Shown here: piece after piece, positions 29,301 through 41,300 of the stretch | How the letters are laid out: each line of letters opens with the position of its first letter | Numbering within the stretch: position 1 is the first letter of the stretch | NCBI RefSeq assembly: GCF_035582795.1 | Contig: NC_134373.1 | Location: forward strand, 18,064,001 to 18,128,000 | Direction of reading: 5' to 3' | DNA: 64,000 nt | Source of the DNA: Mycteria americana | Taxonomy: Eukaryota > Chordata > Aves > Ciconiiformes > Ciconiidae | Notes under the pieces: model-generated | Databases searched by the model: none | Told to the model about the DNA's origin: nothing | The model's input: only the letters and a program-made list of their open reading frames with translations | Program-made: the position numbers and the translations under genes

Positions 29301-32300
29301 GGTATTCCTGGTCCTCCTGGCACTCCAGAATTGTTTGATATCTCTCGAGATGGCATGACGTTAACTTGGTATCCTCCAGAAGATGATGGTGACTCACAGA
29401 TTACTGGTTATATTGTGGAACGCAAGGAAGTTAGAGCAGACAGATGGATCCGTGTAAATAAAGTTCCAGTCACTATGACTCGTTACCGTTCCACTGGGTT
29501 GGTTGAAGGATTAGAATATGAACACCGAGTCACAGCAATCAATGCCAGAGGCACTGGGAAACCCAGCCGTCCTTCCAAGTCTGCTGTGGCGAGAGATCCC
29601 ATTGGTAAGTAATTTCCTACATAGATTAAGCACATTATGGCAGAAGGGAATGATACTAGTAAAATTTACTTTTTTTTCTAATTTGGAAATTTATCTGGGT
29701 GTATTAACAAATGAGATTCTGACTGGAGAAAACCAAGAAAATATTAGTAAAAATCTTTCATTCTAAGTTCTCCTGTATAAATCCTATAGACTTAATACAG
29801 ATCGTATGTTGCAAGTTAGCATTTGTTACATCTTTCAAATATTCATTTATTTAAAAGATCCACTCCACCCCCCACCCCCCCATCTGATCTTCTCTTCCAG
29901 CTCCTCCAGGTAAACCTCAGAATCCAAGAGTCACTGATACTACAAGAACATCTGTCTCCCTGGCTTGGAGTCCACCAGAAGATGAAGGTGGTTCTAAAGT
30001 TACTGGCTACTTAATTGAGATGCAGAAGGTTGATCAATTTGAATGGACCAAATGCAATACCACACCAACTAAGATTCGTGAATACACCTTGACACATCTG
30101 CCCCAGGGCGCAGAGTACAGATTCCGTGTGCTAGCCTGTAATGCTGGTGGGCCAGGAGAACCTGCTGAAGTGCCAGGAACAGTCAAAATAACAGAAATGC
30201 GTGGTAAGACAGTTCACGTCTTAACTCTCATTGAAAGTCATCCTAAAAAAGTATTTGCCTAAAGCAGGTATGATATCATCTGTAAAACAGACATAGCATG
30301 GCATATTAATTTTTTTTACAGAATATCCTGACTATGAACTTGATGAAAAATACCAGGAAGGTCTTATGGTGAGACAAGGTGGAGTCATCAGGCTTACAAT
30401 ACCCATTAAGGGTAAGCCCATCCCAATATGCAAATGGACAAAAGAAGGACACGACATCAGCAGGAGGGCCATGATTGCGACTTCTGACACTCACACAGAA
30501 CTTGTGATCAAAGATGCAGAAAGAGAAGATTCAGGCACCTATGATTTAGCACTTGAAAACAAGTGTGGCAAAAAAGCTGTGTATATTAAAGTCAGAGTGA
30601 TTGGCATTCCAAATCCACCAGAAGGGCCACTTGAGTATGATGATATACAAGCTCGTTCTGTCAGAGTAAGCTGGAGACCTCCTACAGATGATGGTGGTGC
30701 AGATATCCTAGGTTATATTGTTGAGAGACGAGAAGTACCGAAGACTGCCTGGTACACTGTTGACTCTAGAGTGAAAGGGACATCACTAGTGGTAAAAGGG
30801 CTCAAAGAAAATGTGGAATATCACTTCCGTGTTTCTGCTGAAAACCATTTCGGTATTGGCAAATCTCTCAAATCTGAAGAACCAGCAGTACCAAAGACAC
30901 CTCTAAGTAAGTCCCCTTTTAGATTATTTTTTTTTTAATAATTTTTAATTACTACATTATTATTCTAAAAGTGAAATAATACATGCAAATGTTTTAATGC
31001 TACATCACTTATTTCTGTTATTTTTTTATTATAATTATTAACAGACCCTCCAGAGCCTCCAAACAACCCACCTGAAGTGCTTGATGTTACAAAGAGTTCT
31101 GTCAACTTGTCCTGGTCCAGACCTAAAGATGACGGTGGTTCTCGTGTAACTGGCTACTACATTGAACGTAGAGAGACATCCACAGAAAAATGGGTCCGGC
31201 ATAATAAGACACAGATTACCACAACAATGTATACAGTCACAGGACTTGTTCCAGATGCTGAATATCAATTCCGTATCATTGCTCAAAATGACATTGGTGA
31301 AAGTGAAGCAAGTCCTGCTTCTGAACCAGTTGTATGCAAGGATCCATTTGGTAAGAAAATCTTTGCATTAACAGATCTTCTGAAGAGCAACTTAGTGACA
31401 TTTAAAGAGGAATTTATTTTCTGTATCTATTTTAATTTTCAGACAAACCAAGCCAACCTGGAGAAATTGAGATCACTTCTATATTTAAGGACAGCATTAC
31501 ATTAGAATGGGAACGACCTGAATGCGATGGTGGCAAAGAGATCCTTGGCTATTGGGTTGAATATCGCCAGTCTGGAGAAAGCACCTGGAAAAAATGCAAT
31601 AAAGAACGCATCAAAGACAGGCAGTTTACAGTAGGAGGTTTACTAGAGGCTACAGAATATGAGTTCCGTGTTTTTGCAGAAAATCAGACTGGCCTTAGCA
31701 GACCTCGAAGGACTGCTATGGCAGTGAAAACTAAATTAACATGTAAGTAAAAATATATTGTCATATTTGCTGTGTCATAAACCATGGTACTGTACTTAAC
31801 ATGCTGCCTCTTTGTTTTACATATTATTTGCCAACATGGCTGTCCTAAAGCACAGTCTTTCAAGTATGAGGCACAAGTATAAATGAAAATTAATTTCTAG
31901 TAATATAGTAATAGAGGAAAATTTCATAGTAATCTTCATTATTTTTACTTTTTTTTTGTTGTAGCTGGAGAAGCACCTGCCATAAGAAAAGAAATGCAGG
32001 ATGTTACAACTAAACTGGGTGAAGCAGCTCAGCTGACATGCCAGATTGTTGGGAGACCTTTGCCTGATATTAAATGGTACCGCTTCGGCAAAGAACTGGT
32101 GCAAAGCCGAAAATACAAAATGTCATCTGATGGACGCAACCATACACTGACAGTAATAACAGATGAACAGGAGGATGAAGGTCTCTACACTTGTATGGCT
32201 ACCAATGATGTTGGAGAAATTGAAACTAGTGGCAAGCTATTATTGCAGGCTCCTCCTCAGTTCCATCCTGGCTTCCCATTGAAAGAGAAGTACTATGCAG

Positions 32301-35300
32301 GTGCAGGTGGCACCCTCCGCCTTCACGTTGTATATATTGGCCGACCAGTACCAGCAATAACTTGGTTCCACAGCAACAAACCTTTGAGAGGATCAGAAAC
32401 AGTTACTATTGAGAACACAGAGCATTATACTCATCTTGCTATTAAGAATGTCCAGCACAAGACTCATGCTGGGAAGTACAAAGTCCAACTCAGTAACACG
32501 TTTGGAACAGTTGACACTGTACTTAATGTGGAAATACAAGGTAATTAATTTTATTTTCAGTATTTTTGTGGAGTATTTTCTCAAATATTTACTGGCAAAA
32601 GAATTAAAAATACTGTGCTTTTTCTTTTACAGATAAACCAGATAAACCAGTAGGGCCAATTGTTATAGAGTCTATACTGAAGAATTCTGTGGTGATAAGC
32701 TGGAAACCACCAGAGGATGATGGAGGTGCTATGATAACAAATTACATCATAGAGAAACGTGAAGCCAAGGAAGGAGCAGAATGGCAACTTGTATCTTCAA
32801 GTATTTCAGGCACAACCTGTAGAATTGTTAACCTAACTGAAAATGCAGGCTATTATTTCCGTGTTTCTGCTCAGAATACATATGGCATTAGTGAAGCACT
32901 GGAGGTTTCATCAGTTGTTGTTATGAAGCCTCCATTTGGTAAGTGGACACCAAAGTATCAATTTCTGTATGCCCCTGTAACTACTAAGGCAAGCTCACTT
33001 CAGTTTTTGAACCTTTTTATTCTTTACAGAAAAACCAGGACAACCTGGTCAGCCAGTAGCAAGTGCTGTCACAAAGGATTCTTGTGTTGTCTCATGGAAG
33101 CCACCTGCAAGTGATGGCGGTGCAAAGATTAGAACTTATTATCTTGAGAAGCGTGAGAAAAAACAAAACAAGTGGATTTCTGTAACAACAGATGAAATTC
33201 GTGAAACTGTCTATTCTGTGAAAGATCTTATTGAAGGTCTTGAATATGAGTTCCGTGTAAAATGTGAAAATCTTGGTGGTGAAAGTGAGTGGAGTGAGGT
33301 ATCACAACCAGTCATTCCAAAATCTGATGTACCAATTCAGGCTCCACATTTCAAGGAAGAACTAAGGAATCTGAATGTGAAATTTCAAGCTAATGCCACA
33401 TTTGTCTGCAAAGTCACTGGTCATCCTAAACCAATTGTCAAGTGGTACAGACAGGGCAAAGAAATCATGCCAGATGGTGAAAAGATCAAGATACAGGAAT
33501 TCAAGGGTGGATATCACCAGCTGGTCATCACGAATGTAACAGATGATGATGCCACAGTATATCAAGTTAGAGCTACCAACCAAGGAGGATCTGTGTCTGG
33601 CACTGCCTCTTTGGACGTTGAAGGTGAATGAAGGGTCTTGATTCCTAAGACAAATTCTTTTTAAGCTTTGAGTATTTAGACTATTGGTGCTCTTCTCATG
33701 TGCTTTTGGTCATGTGTTGTTTTTTCTTCCTCTTTCTATTCCAGTTCCTGCGAAGATTCACTTGCCGAAAAACCTGGAAGGCATGGGAGCTGTTCATGCC
33801 CTCCGAGGGGAAGTAGTGAGCATCAAGATTCCATTCAGCGGCAAGCCTCACCCTGTGATCACGTGGCAGAAGGGACAAGACCTCATTGATACTAACGGAC
33901 ACTACCAAGTCATTGTTACGCGATCATTCACATCTCTTGTTTTCCCAAATGGTGTTGACAGAAAAGATGCAGGGTTTTACATTGTTTGTGCCAAAAACAG
34001 ATTTGGAATCGATCAAAAAACAGTTGAATTGGATGTGGCTGATGTGCCTGATCCACCAAGAGGTCTGAAGGTAACTGACATTTCAAGGGATTCAGTCAAC
34101 TTAACCTGGAATGAACCAGCTACTGATGGTGGAAGCAGAATCATAAACTACATTATTGAGAAACGTGCTACAACAGCAGAGCGATGGATTCGTGTTGCAC
34201 AAGCTCGTGATACACGATACACAGTGGTGAACTTGTTTGGCAAGACCACCTACCAGTTCCGTGTCATTGCAGAAAACAAGTTTGGCCAAAGCCAGCCTTC
34301 TGAACCTACTGATCCAATTATAACAAAGGAAGATAAGACCAGAATAATGAACTATGATGAAGAAGTTGATGAGACCAGAGAAGTTACCACAGTTAAAGCA
34401 GCTCACTATTCCACAAAGGAACTCTATGACAAATACATGATTGCAGAAGAGCTTGGACGTGGGCAATTTGGCATTGCACACCGCTGTGTTGAGGCAGTTT
34501 CAAAAAAGACTTACCTGGCCAAGTTTGTCAAAGTAAAGGGTGCTGACCAAGTTTTCGTAAAGAAAGAAATTTCCATTCTAAACATTGCTAGGCACCGAAA
34601 TATCCTGTATCTTCATGAATCATTTGAGAGCCTAGAAGAATTGGTCATGATCTTTGAATTCATTTCTGGTGTTGACATCTTTGAAAGAATCAGCACAGCT
34701 TCATTTGAACTGAATGAAAGAGAAATAGTAAGTTATGTACGGCAGGTCTGTGATGCACTAGAATTTTTACATCGCCACAGCATCGGACATTTTGATATTA
34801 AACCAGACAATATTATTTACTTCACAAGAAGAAGCTCTGTAGTTAAAATTGTTGAATTTGGTCAAGCCAGACAACTGAAGCCTGGAGACAGCTTTAGACT
34901 CCAGTTCACGTCTCCTGAATATTATGCACCTGAAGTACACCATCATGATTTGGTCAGCACAGCTACTGACATGTGGTCAGTTGGTGCTCTAACATATATA
35001 CTTCTAAGTGGCATTAATCCTTTCACTGCTGAAACAAACCAACAAGTTATTGAAAATATTCTAAATGCTGAATACAACTTCGATGATGAAGCATTCAAAG
35101 ACATAAGCATTGAGGCCATGGACTTCATTGATCGCCTACTAGTAAAGGAAAGAAAAGCTCGGATGACAGCTGCTGAAGCGCTTAACCATGTGTGGCTAAA
35201 ACAGCAGACAGAAAAGACCAGCACTAAAGTCATCAAGACCTTGAGGCACAGGCGTTACTACCAAACTCTAGTAAAGAAGGAGTGGAACACAGTTGTGTCA

Positions 35301-38300
35301 GTAGCCCGCATTTCCTGTGGAGGCGCGATTAGATCTCAGAAAGGCGTAACGGTGGCTAAAGTTAAAGTTGCGCCAATAGACATCGGTCCTATTGCTGGGC
35401 AGATAAAGCATACTGTTACAGAAGAAGGAGGGCATGCCAAATATGTATGTAAGATTGAAAACTATGATCAGTCCACGCAAGTCACATGGTACTTTGGTAT
35501 GAGGCAATTAGAAAGCAGTGAGAAATATGAAATCAAATATGAAGAAGGTGTGGCAACCATGTATGTCAAAGATGTTTCTAAATCCGATGATGGTACCTAC
35601 AGATGCAAGGTAGTAAATGACTATGGTGAAGACAGCTCTTACGCAGAACTTTTTGTTAAAGGTGTGAGAGAAATTTCCGAGCACTACAGATGCAGAACCG
35701 TTAGGAAAGTGAAACGACGGGTTGATACTATGAGACTATTAGAGCGTCCACCAGAATTTACTCTGCCTTTGTATAACCGCACTGCATACGTTGGAGAAAA
35801 TGTCAGGTTCGGAGTAACTATAACAGTTCACCCAGAACCTCGCTTAACATGGTTCAAATCGGGCCAGAAAATCAAACCTGGTGATGATGATAAGAAGTAT
35901 ACTTTTGAATCAGACAAGGGTCTTTATCAACTCGTCATCAATAATGTCACTGAAGAGGATGATGCTGAATACAGTATTGTGGCACGCAATAAATATGGGG
36001 AAGACAGCTGCAAAGCTAAGCTGACTGTGATTCCACATCCACCTCCAGCAGATGCCACACTAAGGCCAATGTTTAAAAGACTGCTGGCAAATGCTGAATG
36101 TCAAGAAGGCCAAAATATCAGTTTTGAGATCAGGGTATCTGGTGTACCAAAACCAACACTGAAATGGGAGAAAGATGGCCAACCTCTGTCCTTTGGTCCT
36201 AACTTTGATATAATTCATGAAGGTTTAGATTATTATGCTTTGCATATCAGAGATACTTTACCAGAAGACAGTGGTTATTACAGAGTTACTGCTACAAACA
36301 GTGCTGGATCTACAAGCTGTCAGGCTTATCTAAAAGTTGAACGCTTGAAATATGTCAAGCGTGAGTACAAGACTGAAGAAGAGCGGGAGAAGCATGTACA
36401 GAGGCAAATTGACAAGACCTTACGAATGGCAGAAATCCTTTCTGGGACTGAAGCTGTTCCACTGACACAAACTGCACAAGAGGCTCTCAGAGAAGCTGCT
36501 GTCTTATATAAACCAGCTGTTAGCACTAAGACCGTCAAAGGTGAATATGAAATTAAGAAAGAAGAAAAGAAGGAAGAAAGACGACTTCGTATGCCATACG
36601 AGGTCCCAGAGCCTCGCAAACATGTGCGCGCTTCTCTTGAAGAAGATCAGAACATTAAACACTTTGTGCCTCTGTCAGACATGAAGTGGTACAAGAGGCT
36701 GCGAGACCAGTACGAAATGCCAGGAAAACTTGAGAGAACTGTTCAGAAACGCCAGAAACGCATACGTCTTTCCAGGTGGGAGCAATTCTACGTGATGCCA
36801 CTGCCACGCATTTCTGATCAGTATAAGCCTAAATGGCGCATACCAAAACTGACACAAGATGATCTTGAAATTGTGAGACCAGCACGTCGGCGTACCCCAT
36901 CTCCAGAGTATGAATATTACTATAGACCCAGAAGGCGATCGCTTGGTGACTTGTCTGATGAGGAATTACTCCTGCCTATTGATGACTATTTAGCCATGAA
37001 GAGAACTGAAGAGGAAAGACTGCGCCTTGAAGAAGAGCTGGAGTTAGGCTTTTCTGCTTCCCCACCAAGTAGAAGCCCCCCACGCTTTGAACTGTCTGCC
37101 CTTCGGTATTCTACTGCAGGAGCACAGGTCAGTTCAGAGGAAGAAAGAAAGAGAGAGCTGAGGTATTCAAGCTATCACATCCCAACTAAAGCTGAGACCA
37201 GTGCAAGCTATGCAGAACTTCGTCAACGCCACGACAGGGCTGCCTACAGACCACCTAAACAAAAGCAAAGAATAATGGATGAACGAGAGGATGAAGAATT
37301 GCTCCGTCCTGTTGGCACTGCTCAACGACTCTCTGAATACAGGAGTGAGCTGGAATATATGGCAGAGGAGGAAAAGCGTAGACTCAGAAGAAGGAGGGAA
37401 AGAGAAATAACTGAGATCACATCAGAAGAAGAAGAAGAAATAGAAATGGTGCAACACGTTCACAGGGAATTTTCACCTCCCTCTAGATTACTAAGGAGAA
37501 GAAGATCTCTTTCTCCAACTTACATTGAGTTGATGCGTCCTGTATCTGAATTAATTCGACCCCGCTCACGGCCTCCTGAAGAAAGTGAGAGAAGATCCCC
37601 GACACCAGAGAGAACTCGACCACGCTCACCTAGCCCAGTTTCTAGTGAACGATCACTCTCTCGGTTTGAGAGGATGGCAAGATTTGATATATTTTCTAGA
37701 TATGAGTCCATGAAATCTGCCTTGAAAACTCAGAAAACTATGGAAAGGAAATACGAAGTTCTGACTCAGCAGCCTTTCACCCTCGACCATGCTCCTCGCA
37801 TTACCCTGAGAATGCGCTCACACCGGGTACCGTGTGGCCATAATACCAGGTTCATTCTAAATGTCCAGTCAAAACCAACTGCTGAAGTGAAGTGGTACCA
37901 TAATGGTATTGAGCTCCAGGAGAGCAGTAAGATACATTTTACTAATACCAGCGGTGTATTAACTCTGGAGATTCTCGACTGCCACATTGATGACAGTGGA
38001 ACATACCGGGCTGTATGCACAAACTACAAAGGGGAATGCTCTGATTATGCAACACTAGATGTTACTGGAGGAGATTACACTACATACTCTTCCCAGCGGA
38101 GAGATGAAGAAGTACCAAGGTCAATTTTACCTGACTTGACAAAAACAGAGGCATATGCAGTCTCCTCATTTAAGAAAGCATCTGCTACAGAAGCAAGTTC
38201 CTCAGTAAGAGAGGTCAAATCAGAAATGTCAGCAACAAGAGAATCACTTTTATCGTATGAACATTATGCTTCCTCCGAAGAAAAAACCACTGCAGCTGAA

Positions 38301-41300
38301 AAAAAATCATTGGAAGAAAGGACTGTACACAAGGCATTTAAAAGCACTCTACCGGCAACAATCCTTACAAAACCACGGTCAATCACAGTTTCTGAAGGGG
38401 AGACTGCAAGATTTTCCTGTGACGTTGATGGTGAACCAGCACCAACAATAACATGGTTCCGTGCAGGTCAACCCATTGTTTCTTCGAGGCGCTTCCAAGT
38501 AACACGAACACAGTACAAGTCTACCTTTGAAATTTCTTTGGTCCAGATGTCAGATGAAGGAAGTTACACTGTTGTGGTGGAAAACTCTGAAGGAAGACAG
38601 GAAGCGCATTTTACTTTGACCATTCAAAGAACAAAAATTCCCGAAAAAGCAATTACATCACCTCCAAAAATCAAATCTCCTGAGCCTCGCGTAAAGTCTC
38701 CAGAACCAGTTAAGTCTCCTAAACGAGTGAAATCTCCTGAACCTATCAGCGCCCCCCCAAAAGCAAAGTCACCACCTGAAGACAAAACAGTACCAGCCGA
38801 GAAAGTACAATTACTAATGGCTTCTCCACCAAAGATAAAACAACATCTGAAAGCAGAAACTCTTGGAGATAAGGTAAAGTTATCCTGTGCAGTTGAAAGC
38901 AGTGTTTTAAGTGTCAGAGAAGTGGCTTGGTATAAGGATGGCAAAAAACTGAAAGAAGACCATCATTTCAAGTTTCATTATGCAGCAGATGGCACCTATG
39001 AGCTCAAAATCCATGAGCTCATGGAATCTGATAAAGGAGAATACACCTGTGAAATTGTTGGGGAAGGAGGCGTTTCAAAAACTAACTTCCAGTTTACCGG
39101 CCAAGTATTTAAAAATATCCACTCCCAGGTAAGAGGTATATCTGAAACTCGTAAATCAGTTCAGAAAGAAGATGAGGTGCTTACAGTTTCTACCCAGAAG
39201 AAATCAGCAGTGGCAACTGAAGAAAAAGCAGCAGTTCAAGAAGTCATTAAAAAGTCAATTGTTACTGAAGACGTCAAACAATCGAAAGCAGAAATTAAAG
39301 CTTCTTCAACTAAAATGACAGTGTCCGAAGGGCAGAAAGTGACATTGAAAGCCAATATTCCTGGTGCCTCTGAAGTAAAATGGGTGCTGAACGGAATGGA
39401 GCTGAGAAATTCAGATGATTACAGATATGGTGTTTCTGGAAGTGATCACACACTAACTATCAAAAAGGCTAGTAATAAAGATGAAGGTATACTCACCTGT
39501 GAGGGTAAAACTGATGAAGGCATTATTAAATGCCAGTATGTTCTGACCTTTTCTAAAGAACGCTCCAACGAACCAGCATTTATCATGCAGCCTAAGTCTC
39601 AAAATGTCAATGAAGGACAAGATGTATTGTTCACCTGTGAAGTTTCTGGGGATCCTTCTCCTGAAATTGAGTGGTTTAAGAATAATCAACCTGTGAGTAT
39701 TTATTTAATATATTTACTTGAAAAATTAGAATTATTCATAAAACTGATCTTAATGAAACCATTTTTTTTTCCCTCCTCAGATTTCTGTTTCATCACACAT
39801 CAGAGTAACACGCTCCAAAAACATATATTCTCTTGAGATTCGAAATGCAGCAGTGAGTGACACCGGAAAATACACAGTCAAAGCAAAAAACTACCATGGG
39901 CAGTGCTCTGCTACAGCATCTTTGACTGTACTCCGTAAGTTTGTTCTTCAGGTCTTGTGTTCAGACTATTCACAATTTCTTGCTGTGGTGTGTCTACTAA
40001 AATGACATGATAAAAGCCACTGGTAATGTTGAATTAGGTATTTTAACAAGTTCCTATTTCTTTTGTATATTATATGTACAGAACTAAAACAGCATTAGAA
40101 ATCTTCGTAACACCCACAGAGAAACTCACAGATGCTCTATTACATCAACAGATGCATGTTAACAGAGGGCTATGAGCATTCCTTCTGGGATGAGTGTGTT
40201 AAGACCTTGGTGCTGGCACTTGCTCTTTCCTCATTTTCTAAAAGAATCTGTTCCAATAAAACAAAGTAATTCCACAGTTAAAATTTTTTATGGTAACTTA
40301 GCCATAACTGAACTGGGTTTAGTATTTTATTGGCTGTACCATATCCCAGTTCCTAGCATCAAGGGGTTGCTATGATTTGCTTGTATGACTGTGCTTGGGT
40401 TTAAAGGAAAGCTACAGTGATTGAGCTTTTCTGTTGCCTTTTATAGCTACAGAACAATGCAGTGAAATACAGACTTTCCTATACCGTGCTTGTAAGAACT
40501 TGAAAATGTTTAACAACTTCCACAAACATGAACTGAACACACAATTTCTCAGTGTCTAATTCTAGTAATGGCTCTAATAGGAAATGCTGTGTGACAACCT
40601 GTTTCTTCTTAAGTATGTTTTTCCTTCAAGCTCACACATACTAGTAACAGTTCCATTTCCTACTTGTTTCATTGATAAACTACTGTTTGTGATTTGGACA
40701 TCTTGAATCAAATGATTGTAAACAATTTTGTACTTCACTGCAGTTTTCCATTGAAGCAAACTATGCTGTGTCTTCATTTCTGTAAAATTAACCATATAGA
40801 ACTGCATGACTTTGTTCGTTAATGTGACGTTATTGGTTTTTCCTTCTATGTTTGCGATGCTTCCCAGCTCTAATTGAAGAACCTCCAAAAGAGGTAGTAT
40901 TGAAGACAAGTGGCGACGCAAGCATGCACGAAAGTTTTTCTTCTCAGTCCTTTCAAATGGCTTCTTCTAAACAAGAGGCTTCATTCAGCAGTTTCAGCAG
41001 TAGCAGCATGACTGAAATGGAATTTGCAAGCATGTCTGCCAAAAGCATGTCCTCCATGAAAGAATCCTTTGTAGAGATGAGCTCCAGCAGTATTATGGGG
41101 AAATCTAGTATGGCTCAACTGGAGAGTTCAACTAGTAAAATGCTTAAATCAGGTCTGAGAGGTGAGCAATACAATTACTGGTAGAGTTAGTGCTTCAAAT
41201 ATCCTGAAGTAGTCCTCAGCCTAAACCTGCTGCATGGCTTAGTGGAAACAGACTAACTTGGTATTTCTTCTCCTGTTTTGTAAAGGAGTACCACCCAAAA

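Larger units (their letters stand above)
1..30603 (+). repeat. TTN: Eight tandem 11-domain titin C-zone super-repeats
   Basis: The Asp-Arg-Pro-Gly-Pro-Pro (or equivalent) opening of the first Fn3 of each unit recurs. Units are 1-3181 (first ~65 bp off the edge), 3182-6427, 6428-9676, 9677-12919, 12920-17297, 17385-21674, 21771-25382 and 25503-about 30603. Inside the giant exon the period is 3246, 3249 and 3243 bp, or 1081-1083 residues. Later units keep the same 8 Fn3 + 3 Ig order but are cut by introns. Vertebrate titin has eleven such units, so these are presumably the last eight. Confidence 0.9.

Noticed and set aside
28847-29301. Possible hidden exon in the 455-bp titin intron
   Set aside because: The flanking exons join in frame into the domain order of mammalian titin; no Fn3 or Ig motif is present in the intron.
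39693-39836. Continuation of the kinase-exon frame past 39692
   Set aside because: It is intron read-through; the donor at 39693 and acceptor at 39780 restore the conserved M9 sequence.
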